Shown here in pieces: positions 16,834-25,337 of a DNA stretch of 64,000 nt; within the stretch, counting starts at the first letter, position 1, and each line of letters opens with the position of its first letter. The notes under the pieces were generated by a model. The model ran no database searches. It saw nothing but the letters and a program-made list of their open reading frames with translations, and was not told where the DNA came from. The stretch is taken from assembly GCF_011694815.1 (NCBI RefSeq), contig NZ_CP050177.1, forward strand, positions 1,116,001 through 1,180,000, read 5' to 3'. The position numbers were made by a program, and so were the translations under genes. The stretch is from Streptomyces liangshanensis. Lineage in GTDB: Bacteria > Actinomycetota > Actinomycetes > Streptomycetales > Streptomycetaceae.

Positions 16834-19800
16834 CTACGGGGTCGGCAGTTCCTTGAGCTGGATGTTGCGGAAGGACGCCTGGTCGTCGGCCCCGTGGTTC
16901 TGGAGACCGATGTAGCCGTCCTTCAGGCTGCGTGCCGGATCTGTGTTGGTGAAGTCGTTGATCTTCACGCCGTTCAGGAAGATCTGGAGACGTTCACCCT
17001 GCACGCGGATCTCGTAGTTGTTCCACTGCCCGGGCGGGCGCAGAACCTGGTCCCTGGCCTTGATGTTGGCCGACTTGAAGGTGTAGACGGAGCCGGTGGT
17101 GCGGTCCGGGGCGTCGGTGGCGTCGATCTGCACCTCGTACCCGTTGTTCACCGCCGACCAGGGGTCGTCGGAGGCCGGGAAGCCCACGAACACACCGGAG
17201 TTGTCGTCCCCGTCGAGCTTCCAGTCGAGCTTGAGCGAGTAGGACTTGAGCTCCTTGGCCTGGTACGTCAGGAGGCCCATGCCGCCCTCGGAGCGCAGCT
17301 CGCCGTTGACGACGTTGAACTTGCCGGGGCCGCCCTGCTTCCAGCCGGCGAGGGTCTTGCCGTTGAAGATGTCCCGGTAGCCCGTGTCCGGCTTGCAGTT
17401 GGCCTTGACCTGCCCGGCGGCGTAGCGCAGTCCGCCCAGCAGGTGCTGGCGGAACGGCTCGTCCGCGTAGGACTCCTTGGTGTGGCCGCCGCCGGTGTAG
17501 AACGCCCGGCCGCCCTCGTACGTCTGGCACCAGGCGATCGGGTGGTCGCCCTTCATGGTGCCGCCCTGGTAGGTGGTCTCGTCCAGGGTGGCGAGGACCT
17601 TGGCCTGGTCCCGCGGGTTGGTGCGGTAGTTGTACCACTCGTCGGTGCGCTGCCACTCGTCACCGAGGTGGGCGGTCGCCGGGTGGTCGTGGTCCTCGAC
17701 GCGGACCGTGGCGGACTGGATCTGGGGGTGGCCCGAGAAGTAGGCGCCCACCAGGCCTCCGTAGAAGGACCAGTCGTACTCGGTGTCGGCCGCGGCGTGG
17801 ACGCCCATGTACCCGCCGCCGGTGGCGACGTAGTTCTCGAACGCCTTCTGCTGGTCGGCGTTGAGGACGTCACCGGTGGTGGAGAGGAAGACGACCGCGT
17901 CGTACCGGGCCAGGTTGTTGGTGGTGAACTGCCCCGGTGTCTCGGTGGAGTCGACCGTGATGCCGGTGGTCTTCCCGAGCTCCTTGAGCGCGGCGATGCC
18001 CTCCGGGATGGAGTCGTGGCGGAAGCCCGCGGTCCGGGAGAAGACGAGGACGCGCTTCTCGGTCTTGCCGGGCACGGCGGTGCTGATCTGGAAGTCGTCC
18101 AGGTCGAAGAGCGCGCCCTGGCCGGTGGCGCCCTTGAAGACGAGGAACAGTTCGGTGGTCTTGGCGGGGACGGACCTCAGGGGTACGTCGATGTCCTGGA
18201 AGACGTCCCAGCTGCCGGTGACCGGGATGGGCGCGGAGCCCAGCAGGTTGCCGGTGGCGGAACCGGTGCGTACTTCGAGGTATCCGCCGGCGCCGCCGGA
18301 GGAGACCCGGGCCGTGAGGGTCTTGGACCCGGCCAGGTGGTACGGCTTGAAGGAGATCCAGTCGTCGTTGTCGACGTCGCCGACGGTCTTGCCGCCGTTG
18401 GCGCTGGCCTTGTCGTACGTCTTGATGCCGGACGAGCCGTTGAAGTGCTCGGCCTGCCGGTGACGCGGCTGGAGCTGCGCCTGGTCGTGGCTGGTCAGGG
18501 CCTCCTGGCCGCCGGCCCCGCCGTCGGTGTACTCGGCGTCGATGACACCGAAGATGTTGGCGTTGGGGTCGTGCTCGGCGTCGGCGGGCGCGGTGATGGT
18601 GCCTTCGCAGCCGTTGGCCGAGGTGATCGGGTGGCCGTGGTTGTCGTGGCCGAGGATGTAGCGGACGGTGACCTTGGAGCAGTCGATCGGGCCGTCCTCG
18701 GGGTCGGTGACGGTGACCTTGAAGGGCAGCTTGTCACCGAAGTTGAACAGCGTTCCCTCGGCGGGCAGTTCGAGCGTCACCTTGGGCGCGGTGTTGCCGA
18801 CGACGACGCGTACGGACGCGCTGCCGTGGCGGCCCGTGCCGTCGGAGACGGTGAGGGTCGCGGTGTAGGTGCCGTTCTTCTTGTACGTGTAGGCGGGGTT
18901 GGCGTCGGTCGAGGTGCCGCCGTCGCCGAAGTCCCAGGCGTACGTGAGCGGATCGCCGTCCGGGTCCTGGGTGCCCGCGGAGGAGAAGGTCGCCTTCAGC
19001 GGGGCCTTGCCGGAGGTCTTGTTCGCGGTGGCCACGGCGACGGGTGAGCGGCCGCCGGTGATGTTCTCGATGCGGTAGACGGCGGAGTGCTCGTCGCCGC
19101 CGAACCAGGACAGGCCGTAGTCGAGGACGTAGAGGGCGCCGTCGGGGCCGAACTCCATGTCCATGACCTGGGTGCCGGTCCAGGGGAACGGGTTGATCGA
19201 GCCGATCGTGCCGTTCTCGTCCTGCTCGATCCGCTTGATCCACTGGCGGCCGAACTCACCGGCGAAGAAGTCGCCGTCGTAGGACTCGGGGAACTTGACC
19301 GGGGAGTCGAGGTCGGCGTCGTACCGGTAGACCGGACCGCCCATCGGGGACTCGGAGCCGGAGCCCAGCTCGGGGACGCTGTTCCCGTCGTAGGGCAGCC
19401 AGGCCGCCTCGGCGGGCGGCAGGTCGGTGAGCCCGGTGTTGTGCGGCGAGTTGTTCTTCGGCGCGGAGCAGTCGAAGGCGGCGCCGGAGACCTTCGTCGC
19501 GAAGTCGTAGTCGATGAAGGCGTCGTTGTCGCCGGTGCAGTACGGCCAGCCGAAGTTGCCGGCCTTGGTCACCCGGGCGAACTCGACCTGTCCGGACGGG
19601 CCGCGGGTCGGGGAGGCGGCGCCCGCGTCGGGGCCGTAGTCACCGACGTAGACGATGCCGGTCTTCTGGTCGACGTTGATGCGGAACGGGTTGCGGAACC
19701 CCATCGCGTAGATCTCGGGCCGCGCCTTCTCCGTACCCGGCGCGAAGAGGTTGCCCTCCGGGATCGTGTACGAGCCGTCCGCGGCGACCTTGATACGGAG

Positions 19801-20523
19801 CACCTTGCCGCGCAGGTCGTTGGTGTTGCCCGAGCTGCGCTGGGCGTCGAACGCCGGGTTGCGGTCGGCCCGTTCGTCGATCGGGGTGTAGCCGTCGGAG
19901 GCGAACGGGTTGGTGTCGTCGCCGGTCGACAGGTAGAGGTTCCCGTCGGCGTCGAAGGCGATGTCACCGCCGACGTGGCAGCAGGTGCCGCGGGAGGTGG
20001 CGACGTCGAGGACCTTCTTCTCGCTCGCCTTGTCGAGGGTGCCGTCCGCGTTCAGGGTGAAGCGGGAGAGGCGGTTGTACCCGTCGAAGGGGGCGAAGTC
20101 GGCGGCGGTGCCGTTCTCGGGGGCGTCGCCGGCCGGGGTGTTGAGCTTGGGCGCGTAGAACAGGTAGATGGCCCGGTTCTCGGCGAAGTCCGGGTCCACG
20201 CCGACGCCTTGGAGGCCTTCCTCGTCGTGGCTGTAGACCTCCAGCGAACCGGAGACCGTGGTGTTGCCGTCGGCGTCGGTGATGCGCAGCGTGCCGTCAC
20301 GCGAGGTGTGGAGCACCCGCCGGTCCGGCAGGACGGCGAGCGACATCGGCTCGCCGACTTCCGCGGCGCCCTTGGCGAGGGTCACCTGCTGGAAGCTTTC
20401 CGCGGCGGCCGGCGGCTCCGGCTCGTGCGCGGTGGCCGGTACGGCCCCGAGGCTCGACCCGGCGAGCAGGGCGCCGGTCAGCAGGGCGAGGAGAGATCTG
20501 GCTCTGGGGCGTTTTCTGTGCAC
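16834..20523 (-). CDS. Secreted multidomain protein: sugar dehydrogenase-like + PKD + CBM6-like + ThuA + DUF1080
   Basis: A 1,229-residue exported protein. The start chosen is GTG 20523 (VHRKRPRARS) with GGAGGA five bases ahead; it gives a classical signal peptide (charged 1-10, hydrophobic 11-27, cleavage near PATAHE). Domain order by eye: PQQ-dependent glucose/sorbosone dehydrogenase-like beta-propeller (~42-480; SRDGTLRITDADGN, YAMGFRNPFRI, GDYGPDAG, AGNFGWPYCTGDN), PKD (~495-578, with YAWDFGDGG), a CBM6-like domain (~688-812), ThuA-like glutamine-amidotransferase fold (~820-1040; VGVHAAADTEYDW, VEDHDHPAT), and DUF1080, now known as a 3-keto-disaccharide hydrolase domain (~1049-1229; FNGKTLAGWKQ, DDNSGVFVGFP). 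This combination fits oxidation and cleavage of extracellular saccharides by a 3-keto route. The reaction remains an inference. Confidence 0.88.
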   Translation of the reverse strand: MHRKRPRARSLLALLTGALLAGSSLGAVPATAHEPEPPAAAESFQQVTLAKGAAEVGEPMSLAVLPDRRVLHTSRDGTLRITDADGNTTVSGSLEVYSHDEEGLQGVGVDPDFAENRAIYLFYAPKLNTPAGDAPENGTAADFAPFDGYNRLSRFTLNADGTLDKASEKKVLDVATSRGTCCHVGGDIAFDADGNLYLSTGDDTNPFASDGYTPIDERADRNPAFDAQRSSGNTNDLRGKVLRIKVAADGSYTIPEGNLFAPGTEKARPEIYAMGFRNPFRINVDQKTGIVYVGDYGPDAGAASPTRGPSGQVEFARVTKAGNFGWPYCTGDNDAFIDYDFATKVSGAAFDCSAPKNNSPHNTGLTDLPPAEAAWLPYDGNSVPELGSGSESPMGGPVYRYDADLDSPVKFPESYDGDFFAGEFGRQWIKRIEQDENGTIGSINPFPWTGTQVMDMEFGPDGALYVLDYGLSWFGGDEHSAVYRIENITGGRSPVAVATANKTSGKAPLKATFSSAGTQDPDGDPLTYAWDFGDGGTSTDANPAYTYKKNGTYTATLTVSDGTGRHGSASVRVVVGNTAPKVTLELPAEGTLFNFGDKLPFKVTVTDPEDGPIDCSKVTVRYILGHDNHGHPITSANGCEGTITAPADAEHDPNANIFGVIDAEYTDGGAGGQEALTSHDQAQLQPRHRQAEHFNGSSGIKTYDKASANGGKTVGDVDNDDWISFKPYHLAGSKTLTARVSSGGAGGYLEVRTGSATGNLLGSAPIPVTGSWDVFQDIDVPLRSVPAKTTELFLVFKGATGQGALFDLDDFQISTAVPGKTEKRVLVFSRTAGFRHDSIPEGIAALKELGKTTGITVDSTETPGQFTTNNLARYDAVVFLSTTGDVLNADQQKAFENYVATGGGYMGVHAAADTEYDWSFYGGLVGAYFSGHPQIQSATVRVEDHDHPATAHLGDEWQRTDEWYNYRTNPRDQAKVLATLDETTYQGGTMKGDHPIAWCQTYEGGRAFYTGGGHTKESYADEPFRQHLLGGLRYAAGQVKANCKPDTGYRDIFNGKTLAGWKQGGPGKFNVVNGELRSEGGMGLLTYQAKELKSYSLKLDWKLDGDDNSGVFVGFPASDDPWSAVNNGYEVQIDATDAPDRTTGSVYTFKSANIKARDQVLRPPGQWNNYEIRVQGERLQIFLNGVKINDFTNTDPARSLKDGYIGLQNHGADDQASFRNIQLKELPTP

Positions 20524-20789
20524 GAAAGTCCTCCACGAGTGGGCTGTTCGTACGTGCTGGTCGAAGCGACGCGGAGGTCCGCGTCCGCTTCGCGGGGGCG
20601 GTGCTCGTCCCGCACCGGTCCCCCGGACAGCGGCCTCTTCCTCGATGTGCGCCGTCACACCGGAAGCTCGCTGTCCTGTACACCTCAGTGGACGGTAGCG
20701 GGGTTCGTCCGGAACGGAAAGGCCTTGCGCAGAGGTGAAGTTCTACTTTTTCCAGCCTCAGGACAAAGCGGGAATCGGGCATGCCTCAA

Positions 20790-20830
20790 CCTCAATCGCC
20801 GGGCGGACCGGGCCCGCCCGGCGATTGAGG
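20790..20830. terminator. Palindromic repeat acting as terminator
   Basis: A perfect 17-bp stem (20790-20806 with 20814-20830) around a 7-base loop. It follows the stop of the leftward TIM-barrel gene at 20859, so it most likely ends the sugar-uptake transcript. The arm sequence belongs to the same repeat type found within the UbiA-like gene at 14942-14962. Confidence 0.75.
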
Positions 20831-20858
20831 ACTAATCGGGACAGTGCGGGACGTCTCG

Positions 20859-21863
20859 CTACTCGCCGCCGCCGAAGGCCGCGTCGAAGGACGCCGTCGG
20901 CCGGTCGAAGTCGAAGCGCTTGAGGTCCTTGAGGGCCTCGGGCGCGCCGGCCAGCCGGTCCATGCCGGCGTCCTCCCACTCGACCGAGATGGGGCCCTCG
21001 TACCCGATCGACCCCAGCATCCGGAAGACGTCCTCCCACGGCACGTCACCGTGGCCGGCCGAGACGAAGTCCCAGCCGCGCCGCGGGTCGCCCCAGGGCA
21101 GGTGCGAGCCCAGCCGGCCGTTGCGGCCGTCGAGCCGCTTGCGCGCCTCCTTGCAGTCCACGTGGTAGATCCGGTCGCGGAAGTCGTAGAGGAACCCGAC
21201 CGGGTCCAGGTCCTGCCAGACGAAGTGGCTCGGGTCGAAGTTCAGGCCGAACGCGGGCCGGTGGCCGACGGCCTCCAGCGCGCGGTGCGTCGTCCAGTAG
21301 TCGTACGCGATCTCGCCCGGGTGCACCTCGTGCGCGTACCGGACGCCCTCCGCGTCGAAGACGTCGAGGATCGGGTTCCAGCGCTCCGCGAAGTCCTCGT
21401 ACCCCCGCTCGATCATGGCGGGCGGCACCGGCGGGAACATCGCCAGCAGGTGCCAGATGGACGAGCCGGTGAAGCCGATGACCGTGTTCACCCCGAACGC
21501 GGCCGCGGCCCGCGCGGTGTCCTTGATCTCGGCGGCGGCCCGCTGCCTGACCCCCTCGGGCTCCCCGTCGCCCCAGATCCGGGACGGCAGGATGCCCTGG
21601 TGGCGCTCGTCGATGATGCTGTCGCACACCGCCTGGCTCACCAAGTGGTTTGAGATCGCGAAGCACTTGAGCCCGTACTTGTCGAGCAGCTGGTGCCGCC
21701 CGGGCAGGTAGCCCGGATCGGCGAGCGCCTTGTCGACCTCGAAGTGGTCGCCCCAGCAGGCGAGTTCCAGACCGTCGTACCCGAAGTCCCGGGCGAGGCT
21801 GCAGACTTCTTCCAGGGGCAGATCGGCCCACTGGCCGGTGAAGAGTGTGAACGGGCGTGGCAT
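20859..21863 (-). CDS. Sugar phosphate isomerase/epimerase-like TIM barrel
   Basis: A 334-residue xylose-isomerase-like TIM-barrel protein, starting [14 protein letters not shown]. Metal-site candidates: [32 protein letters not shown] (His and Glu), [13 protein letters not shown] (Asp/His), IYHVDCKEA and [13 protein letters not shown] (final Glu). The gene is 10 bases after the Gfo/Idh dehydrogenase, which implies that the two enzymes act in sequence, for example a dehydrogenase making a keto-sugar and an isomerase or dehydratase using it, as in inositol and 3-keto-sugar catabolism. No signal peptide, so cytoplasmic. The exact substrate cannot be given. Confidence 0.87.
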   Translation of the reverse strand: MPRPFTLFTGQWADLPLEEVCSLARDFGYDGLELACWGDHFEVDKALADPGYLPGRHQLLDKYGLKCFAISNHLVSQAVCDSIIDERHQGILPSRIWGDGEPEGVRQRAAAEIKDTARAAAAFGVNTVIGFTGSSIWHLLAMFPPVPPAMIERGYEDFAERWNPILDVFDAEGVRYAHEVHPGEIAYDYWTTHRALEAVGHRPAFGLNFDPSHFVWQDLDPVGFLYDFRDRIYHVDCKEARKRLDGRNGRLGSHLPWGDPRRGWDFVSAGHGDVPWEDVFRMLGSIGYEGPISVEWEDAGMDRLAGAPEALKDLKRFDFDRPTASFDAAFGGGE

Positions 21864-21873
21864 GCGCTACCTC

Positions 21874-23091
21874 CTAGGCGTGCTGCTGCGGTACGGGGGT
21901 GTAGACGGCGTTCTTGGCGGCACTGTCCTCGACCGCGGCGAGCACCCGCTGCACCTGGAGCCCGTCGGCGAACGACGGCGCCGGATCCTTGCCCGCCGCC
22001 ACGGCCTCCACCAGGTCACGGGCCTGGTGCACGAACGTGTGCTCGTAGCCGAGCGCGTGGCCCGGCGGCCACCACGCCTCCAGGTACGGATGCGCGGACT
22101 CGGTCACGAGGATCCGGCGGAAGCCGGAGGACACCGCGGGCTCGGTGTGGTCGTGGAACGACAGCTCGTTCAGCCGCTCCAGGTCGAAGGCGAGCGAGCC
22201 CAGCTCGCCGTTGATCTCCAGGTGCAGCGCGTTCTTGCGGCCCGCCGCCATCCGGGTCGCCTCGAAGGACGCCAGCGCCCCCGAGGCGAGCCGCCCGGTG
22301 AACAGCGCCGCGTCGTCCACCGTCACCGGACCCGTCTCGCCGCCACCGGTGGCCGACAGCCCGGCCGACGCCCCGGAGAGGATCGGCCGTTCCTTCACGA
22401 AGGTCTCGGCCAGCGCCGACACCCCCACCAGCGGCTCCCCCGTCAGGAACTGCGCCAGGTCGATGATGTGCGCCCCCAGGTCGCCCAGCGCCCCGGACCC
22501 GGCGTGCTCGCGCTTGAGCCGCCAGGTCAGCGGGAACGCCGGGTCGACGAGCCAGTCCTGGAGGTAGGTGACCCGGACGTGCCGCAGCGTGCCGAGCCGC
22601 CCCTCGGCGATCAGGGTCCGGGCGTACGCGATGGCGGGCACCCGGCGGTAGTTGAACCCGACCATGGCCAACTGGCCCCGCTCACGCGCCGCTTCCGCCG
22701 CGCGCACCATGGCCTCCGCCTCGGCCACCGAGTTGGCCAGCGGCTTCTCGCACAGGACGTGCTTCCCCGCCTCCAGCGCGGCGATGGCGATCTCCGCGTG
22801 ACTGTCCCCGGGAGTGCAGATGTCGACCACCTGCACGTCGTCGCGCGCGATCAGCGCGCGCCAGTCGGTCTCGGTGGCGGCCCAGCCGTGCTTGCGCGCG
22901 GCGGCCTCCACGGAGCTCGCGTCCCGGCCGCAGATCGCGGCGAGCGCGGGCCGCAACGGCAGGTCGAACACATGCCCCGCGGTACGCCACCCCTGCGAGT
23001 GGGCGGCGCCCATGAACGCGTACCCGACCATGCCGATACCGAGCACCGGCGGTGCGCCGGCCTCCTTCTCCGACGCTTCCCTGGGGGTCAT
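21874..23091 (-). CDS. Gfo/Idh/MocA family sugar dehydrogenase
   Basis: A 405-residue NAD(P)-dependent oxidoreductase. Start MTPREASEKE at 23091; the ORF extends further but runs over the intergenic hairpin. N-terminal Rossmann fold with LGIGMVGYAFMG (about 17-28), the family's catalytic lysine in HVLCEKPLANS (about 109-119), and the C-terminal fold with GALGDLGAHIIDLAQFLTG (including the conserved Asp and His). The C-terminal half EAWWPPGHALGYEHTFVHQARD is typical of sub-groups next to sugar ABC transporters and TIM-barrel isomerases. It belongs to the leftward transcript with the ABC transporter genes and probably oxidises the imported sugar or cyclitol at a secondary hydroxyl. Confidence 0.9.
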   Translation of the reverse strand: MTPREASEKEAGAPPVLGIGMVGYAFMGAAHSQGWRTAGHVFDLPLRPALAAICGRDASSVEAAARKHGWAATETDWRALIARDDVQVVDICTPGDSHAEIAIAALEAGKHVLCEKPLANSVAEAEAMVRAAEAARERGQLAMVGFNYRRVPAIAYARTLIAEGRLGTLRHVRVTYLQDWLVDPAFPLTWRLKREHAGSGALGDLGAHIIDLAQFLTGEPLVGVSALAETFVKERPILSGASAGLSATGGGETGPVTVDDAALFTGRLASGALASFEATRMAAGRKNALHLEINGELGSLAFDLERLNELSFHDHTEPAVSSGFRRILVTESAHPYLEAWWPPGHALGYEHTFVHQARDLVEAVAAGKDPAPSFADGLQVQRVLAAVEDSAAKNAVYTPVPQQHA

Positions 23092-23162
23092 ACGGAGTAC
23101 TCCTCGTCTCTTTCGCTGGTGGGGGCGGCCTAAGGCCGGGGCGGGCCCGGCCCCGGGCCCGG

Positions 23163-24206
23163 TCAGCTGAAGCCCGTCGGCAGGTACTGGTCCACGTTCG
23201 TCTTGTCGACCACGGCCGAGAAGAGGGTCACGGACGCCGGGATCTCCAGCTCCGCCAGGCCGCCGATGCCCTTGGCCTGGCCCAGCGCGCGCGCCAGGTC
23301 GATGGCCGAGGCCGCCATGGTGGGCGGGTAGAGCACGGTCGCCTTGACGACGCTGTTGTCGGCCTTGATCGCGTCCATCGCCGACTTGGCACCGGCGCCG
23401 CCGACCATCAGGAAGTCCTTGCGGCCCGCCTGCTGGATGGCGCGCAGCGCGCCCACCCCCTGGTCGTCGTCGTGGTTCCACAGGGCGTCGAAGCTGGACT
23501 GCGCCTGGAGCAGCTGCGCCATCTTGGCCTGGCCGGACTCGACGGTGAAGTCAGCGGCCTGGCGGGCGACGAGCTCGATGTTCGGGTAGTTCTTGAGGGC
23601 GTCCTTGAAGCCCTGGCTGCGCTGCTGCGTCAGCTCCAGGGCGTCGATCCCGGCCAGCTCGATGACCTTGGCGTTCGCCTTGCCCTTGAGCTTCTCGCCG
23701 ATGTAGTTACCGGCGCTGACGCCCATGCCGTAGTTGTCGCCGCCGATGTAGCAGCGGTACGCCTGCGGGCTGGCGAAGATCCGGTCGAGGTTGATGACCG
23801 GGATGCCGGCGCGCATCGCCTTCAGGCCGACCTGGGTGAGCGCCTTGCCGTCGGTCGGCAGGATCACCAGGACGTCGACCTTCTTGTTGATCAGCGTCTC
23901 GACCTGGCCGATCTGGGCCGCGGTGTCGTTGGATCCCTCGGTGATGTCGAGCGTCACCTCGGAGTACTTCTCGGCACGCGACTTGGCGTTGGAGTTGATC
24001 GCGGCGAGCCAGCCGTGGTCGGCCTGCGGGCCGGCGAAGCCGATGGTGACGGGCTTGCCGGGCTTGTCGTCCGCGGCGGCCGGCTGGTTGTTGGCCGCGG
24101 GGGTTTCCTTCTTGGCGGGCTCGTTGCTCGTGCAGGCGGTGAGGAGGGCACCCGCGGAGATCGCTGCGGTGCCGAAGAGCATTCCTCTACGGCTGGTTTC
24201 TGGCAT
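23163..24206 (-). CDS. Ribose-type (CUT2) ABC transporter sugar-binding lipoprotein
   Basis: A 347-residue extracellular solute-binding protein. The N-terminus combines a twin-arginine-like SRRGMLFG with a lipobox LLTAC, so it is a lipoprotein anchored through the cysteine at about residue 25. The mature protein is a periplasmic-binding-protein type I fold: VTIGFAGPQADHGWLAAI, ITEGSNDTAAQIGQVETLI, VDVLVILPTDGKALTQV, GIPVINLDRIF, YIGGDNYGMG, and ALWNHDDDQGVGALRAI. This fold takes monosaccharides such as ribose, xylose, inositol or allose. It is followed by a 71-base gap with a small GC hairpin (23136-23156) before the dehydrogenase gene, which may lower downstream expression. Confidence 0.92.
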   Translation of the reverse strand: MPETSRRGMLFGTAAISAGALLTACTSNEPAKKETPAANNQPAAADDKPGKPVTIGFAGPQADHGWLAAINSNAKSRAEKYSEVTLDITEGSNDTAAQIGQVETLINKKVDVLVILPTDGKALTQVGLKAMRAGIPVINLDRIFASPQAYRCYIGGDNYGMGVSAGNYIGEKLKGKANAKVIELAGIDALELTQQRSQGFKDALKNYPNIELVARQAADFTVESGQAKMAQLLQAQSSFDALWNHDDDQGVGALRAIQQAGRKDFLMVGGAGAKSAMDAIKADNSVVKATVLYPPTMAASAIDLARALGQAKGIGGLAELEIPASVTLFSAVVDKTNVDQYLPTGFS

Positions 24207-24263
24207 GGCGGTTCAACCCTTCGGACGGTGCGGGACGTTCGGGAGCGGATACGAGACCGGGAG

Positions 24264-25337
24264 TCAGGCCTCGCCGTGGCGCGAAGTGCGGCGCTGGACC
24301 AGTACGGCGGCGACGATGATGGCGCCCTTGGCGATCTGCTGGACGTCGCTCTGGAGGTTGTTGAGGGCGAAGATGTTGGTGATCGTGGTGAAGACCAGGA
24401 CACCGAGGACGGAGCCGACGATGGTGCCGCGCCCGCCGCTGAGCAGGGTGCCGCCGATGATCGCCGCGGCGATGGCGTCCAGCTCGTACAGGTTGCCGTT
24501 GGTGTTCTGCCCCGAGCCGGCCAGGACGATCAGCAGGAAGGCCGCGATGCCGCAGCAGAGCCCGGAGAGCAGGTAGAGGTAGAGCCGCTGCCTGCGGACG
24601 TCGATGCCCGCCAGGCGGGCGGCCTCCGCGTTGCCGCCGACGGCGACGGTGCGCCGGCCGAAGGTCGTACGGTTCAGCACGAGCCAGCCGATGATCGTGA
24701 CCGCCGCGAAGACCAGGACGAGCGGCGGGATCCCGAGGACGTACGAGTCGGGGATGCCCAGGTCGAGCACCGAGTTCACGGTGACGATCTGCGTCTTGCC
24801 GTCGGTGATCTGGAGGGCCAGGCCGCGGGCGGAGGCGAGCATCGCGAGCGTGGCGATGAACGGCACCATCCCGCCGTACGCGATGAGCAGTCCGTTCACC
24901 AGGCCGCAGGCGAGCCCCACCACCATCGCGGTGAAGAGGATCCCGACGAAGCCGAACTCCTGGGTGGCGAGCGTGGTCGCCCACACCGAGGCGAGGGCCA
25001 CGATCGCGCCGACCGAGAGGTCGATGCCCCCGCTGGTGATCACGAAAGTCATCCCGACGGTGACCACACCGATGATCGACGCCTGGGTGAGGATCAGTTG
25101 GAGGTTGTTGGTGTCCAGGAACTGGTCCGGCTTGGTGATACCACCGACGACGACCAGCGCCAGGAGCACACCGAGCAGCGAGAGGCTGCGGACGTCGAGC
25201 CGCAGCCCCAACGCGGGCCGGTTCCCCTTCGGCTCCCGGTCCTTGGCGGTGTCGGCGGAGGTCACGGTCGAGGGCGGTTGCGAGGCGGCCGCGGCATCCG
25301 GCCCGCCCTGCCGCGCCTCGGAGGCGGGCTGTTTCAT
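24264..25337 (-). CDS. Ribose-type (CUT2) ABC transporter permease
   Basis: A 357-residue membrane protein of the branched-chain-amino-acid/ribose permease family (RbsC-like). A ~45-residue hydrophilic N-terminal tail precedes about eight to ten hydrophobic segments. Signature pieces: VGMTFVITSGGIDLSVGAI, GLVNGLLIAYGGMVPFIATLAM, NRTTFGRRTVAVGGNAEAARLAGI (the cytoplasmic loop that docks with the ATPase), and AAAIIGGTLLSGGRGTIVGSVLG. Its ATG overlaps the ATPase stop codon by four bases. With the ATPase and lipoprotein it forms one high-affinity sugar importer. Confidence 0.93.
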   Translation of the reverse strand: MKQPASEARQGGPDAAAASQPPSTVTSADTAKDREPKGNRPALGLRLDVRSLSLLGVLLALVVVGGITKPDQFLDTNNLQLILTQASIIGVVTVGMTFVITSGGIDLSVGAIVALASVWATTLATQEFGFVGILFTAMVVGLACGLVNGLLIAYGGMVPFIATLAMLASARGLALQITDGKTQIVTVNSVLDLGIPDSYVLGIPPLVLVFAAVTIIGWLVLNRTTFGRRTVAVGGNAEAARLAGIDVRRQRLYLYLLSGLCCGIAAFLLIVLAGSGQNTNGNLYELDAIAAAIIGGTLLSGGRGTIVGSVLGVLVFTTITNIFALNNLQSDVQQIAKGAIIVAAVLVQRRTSRHGEA

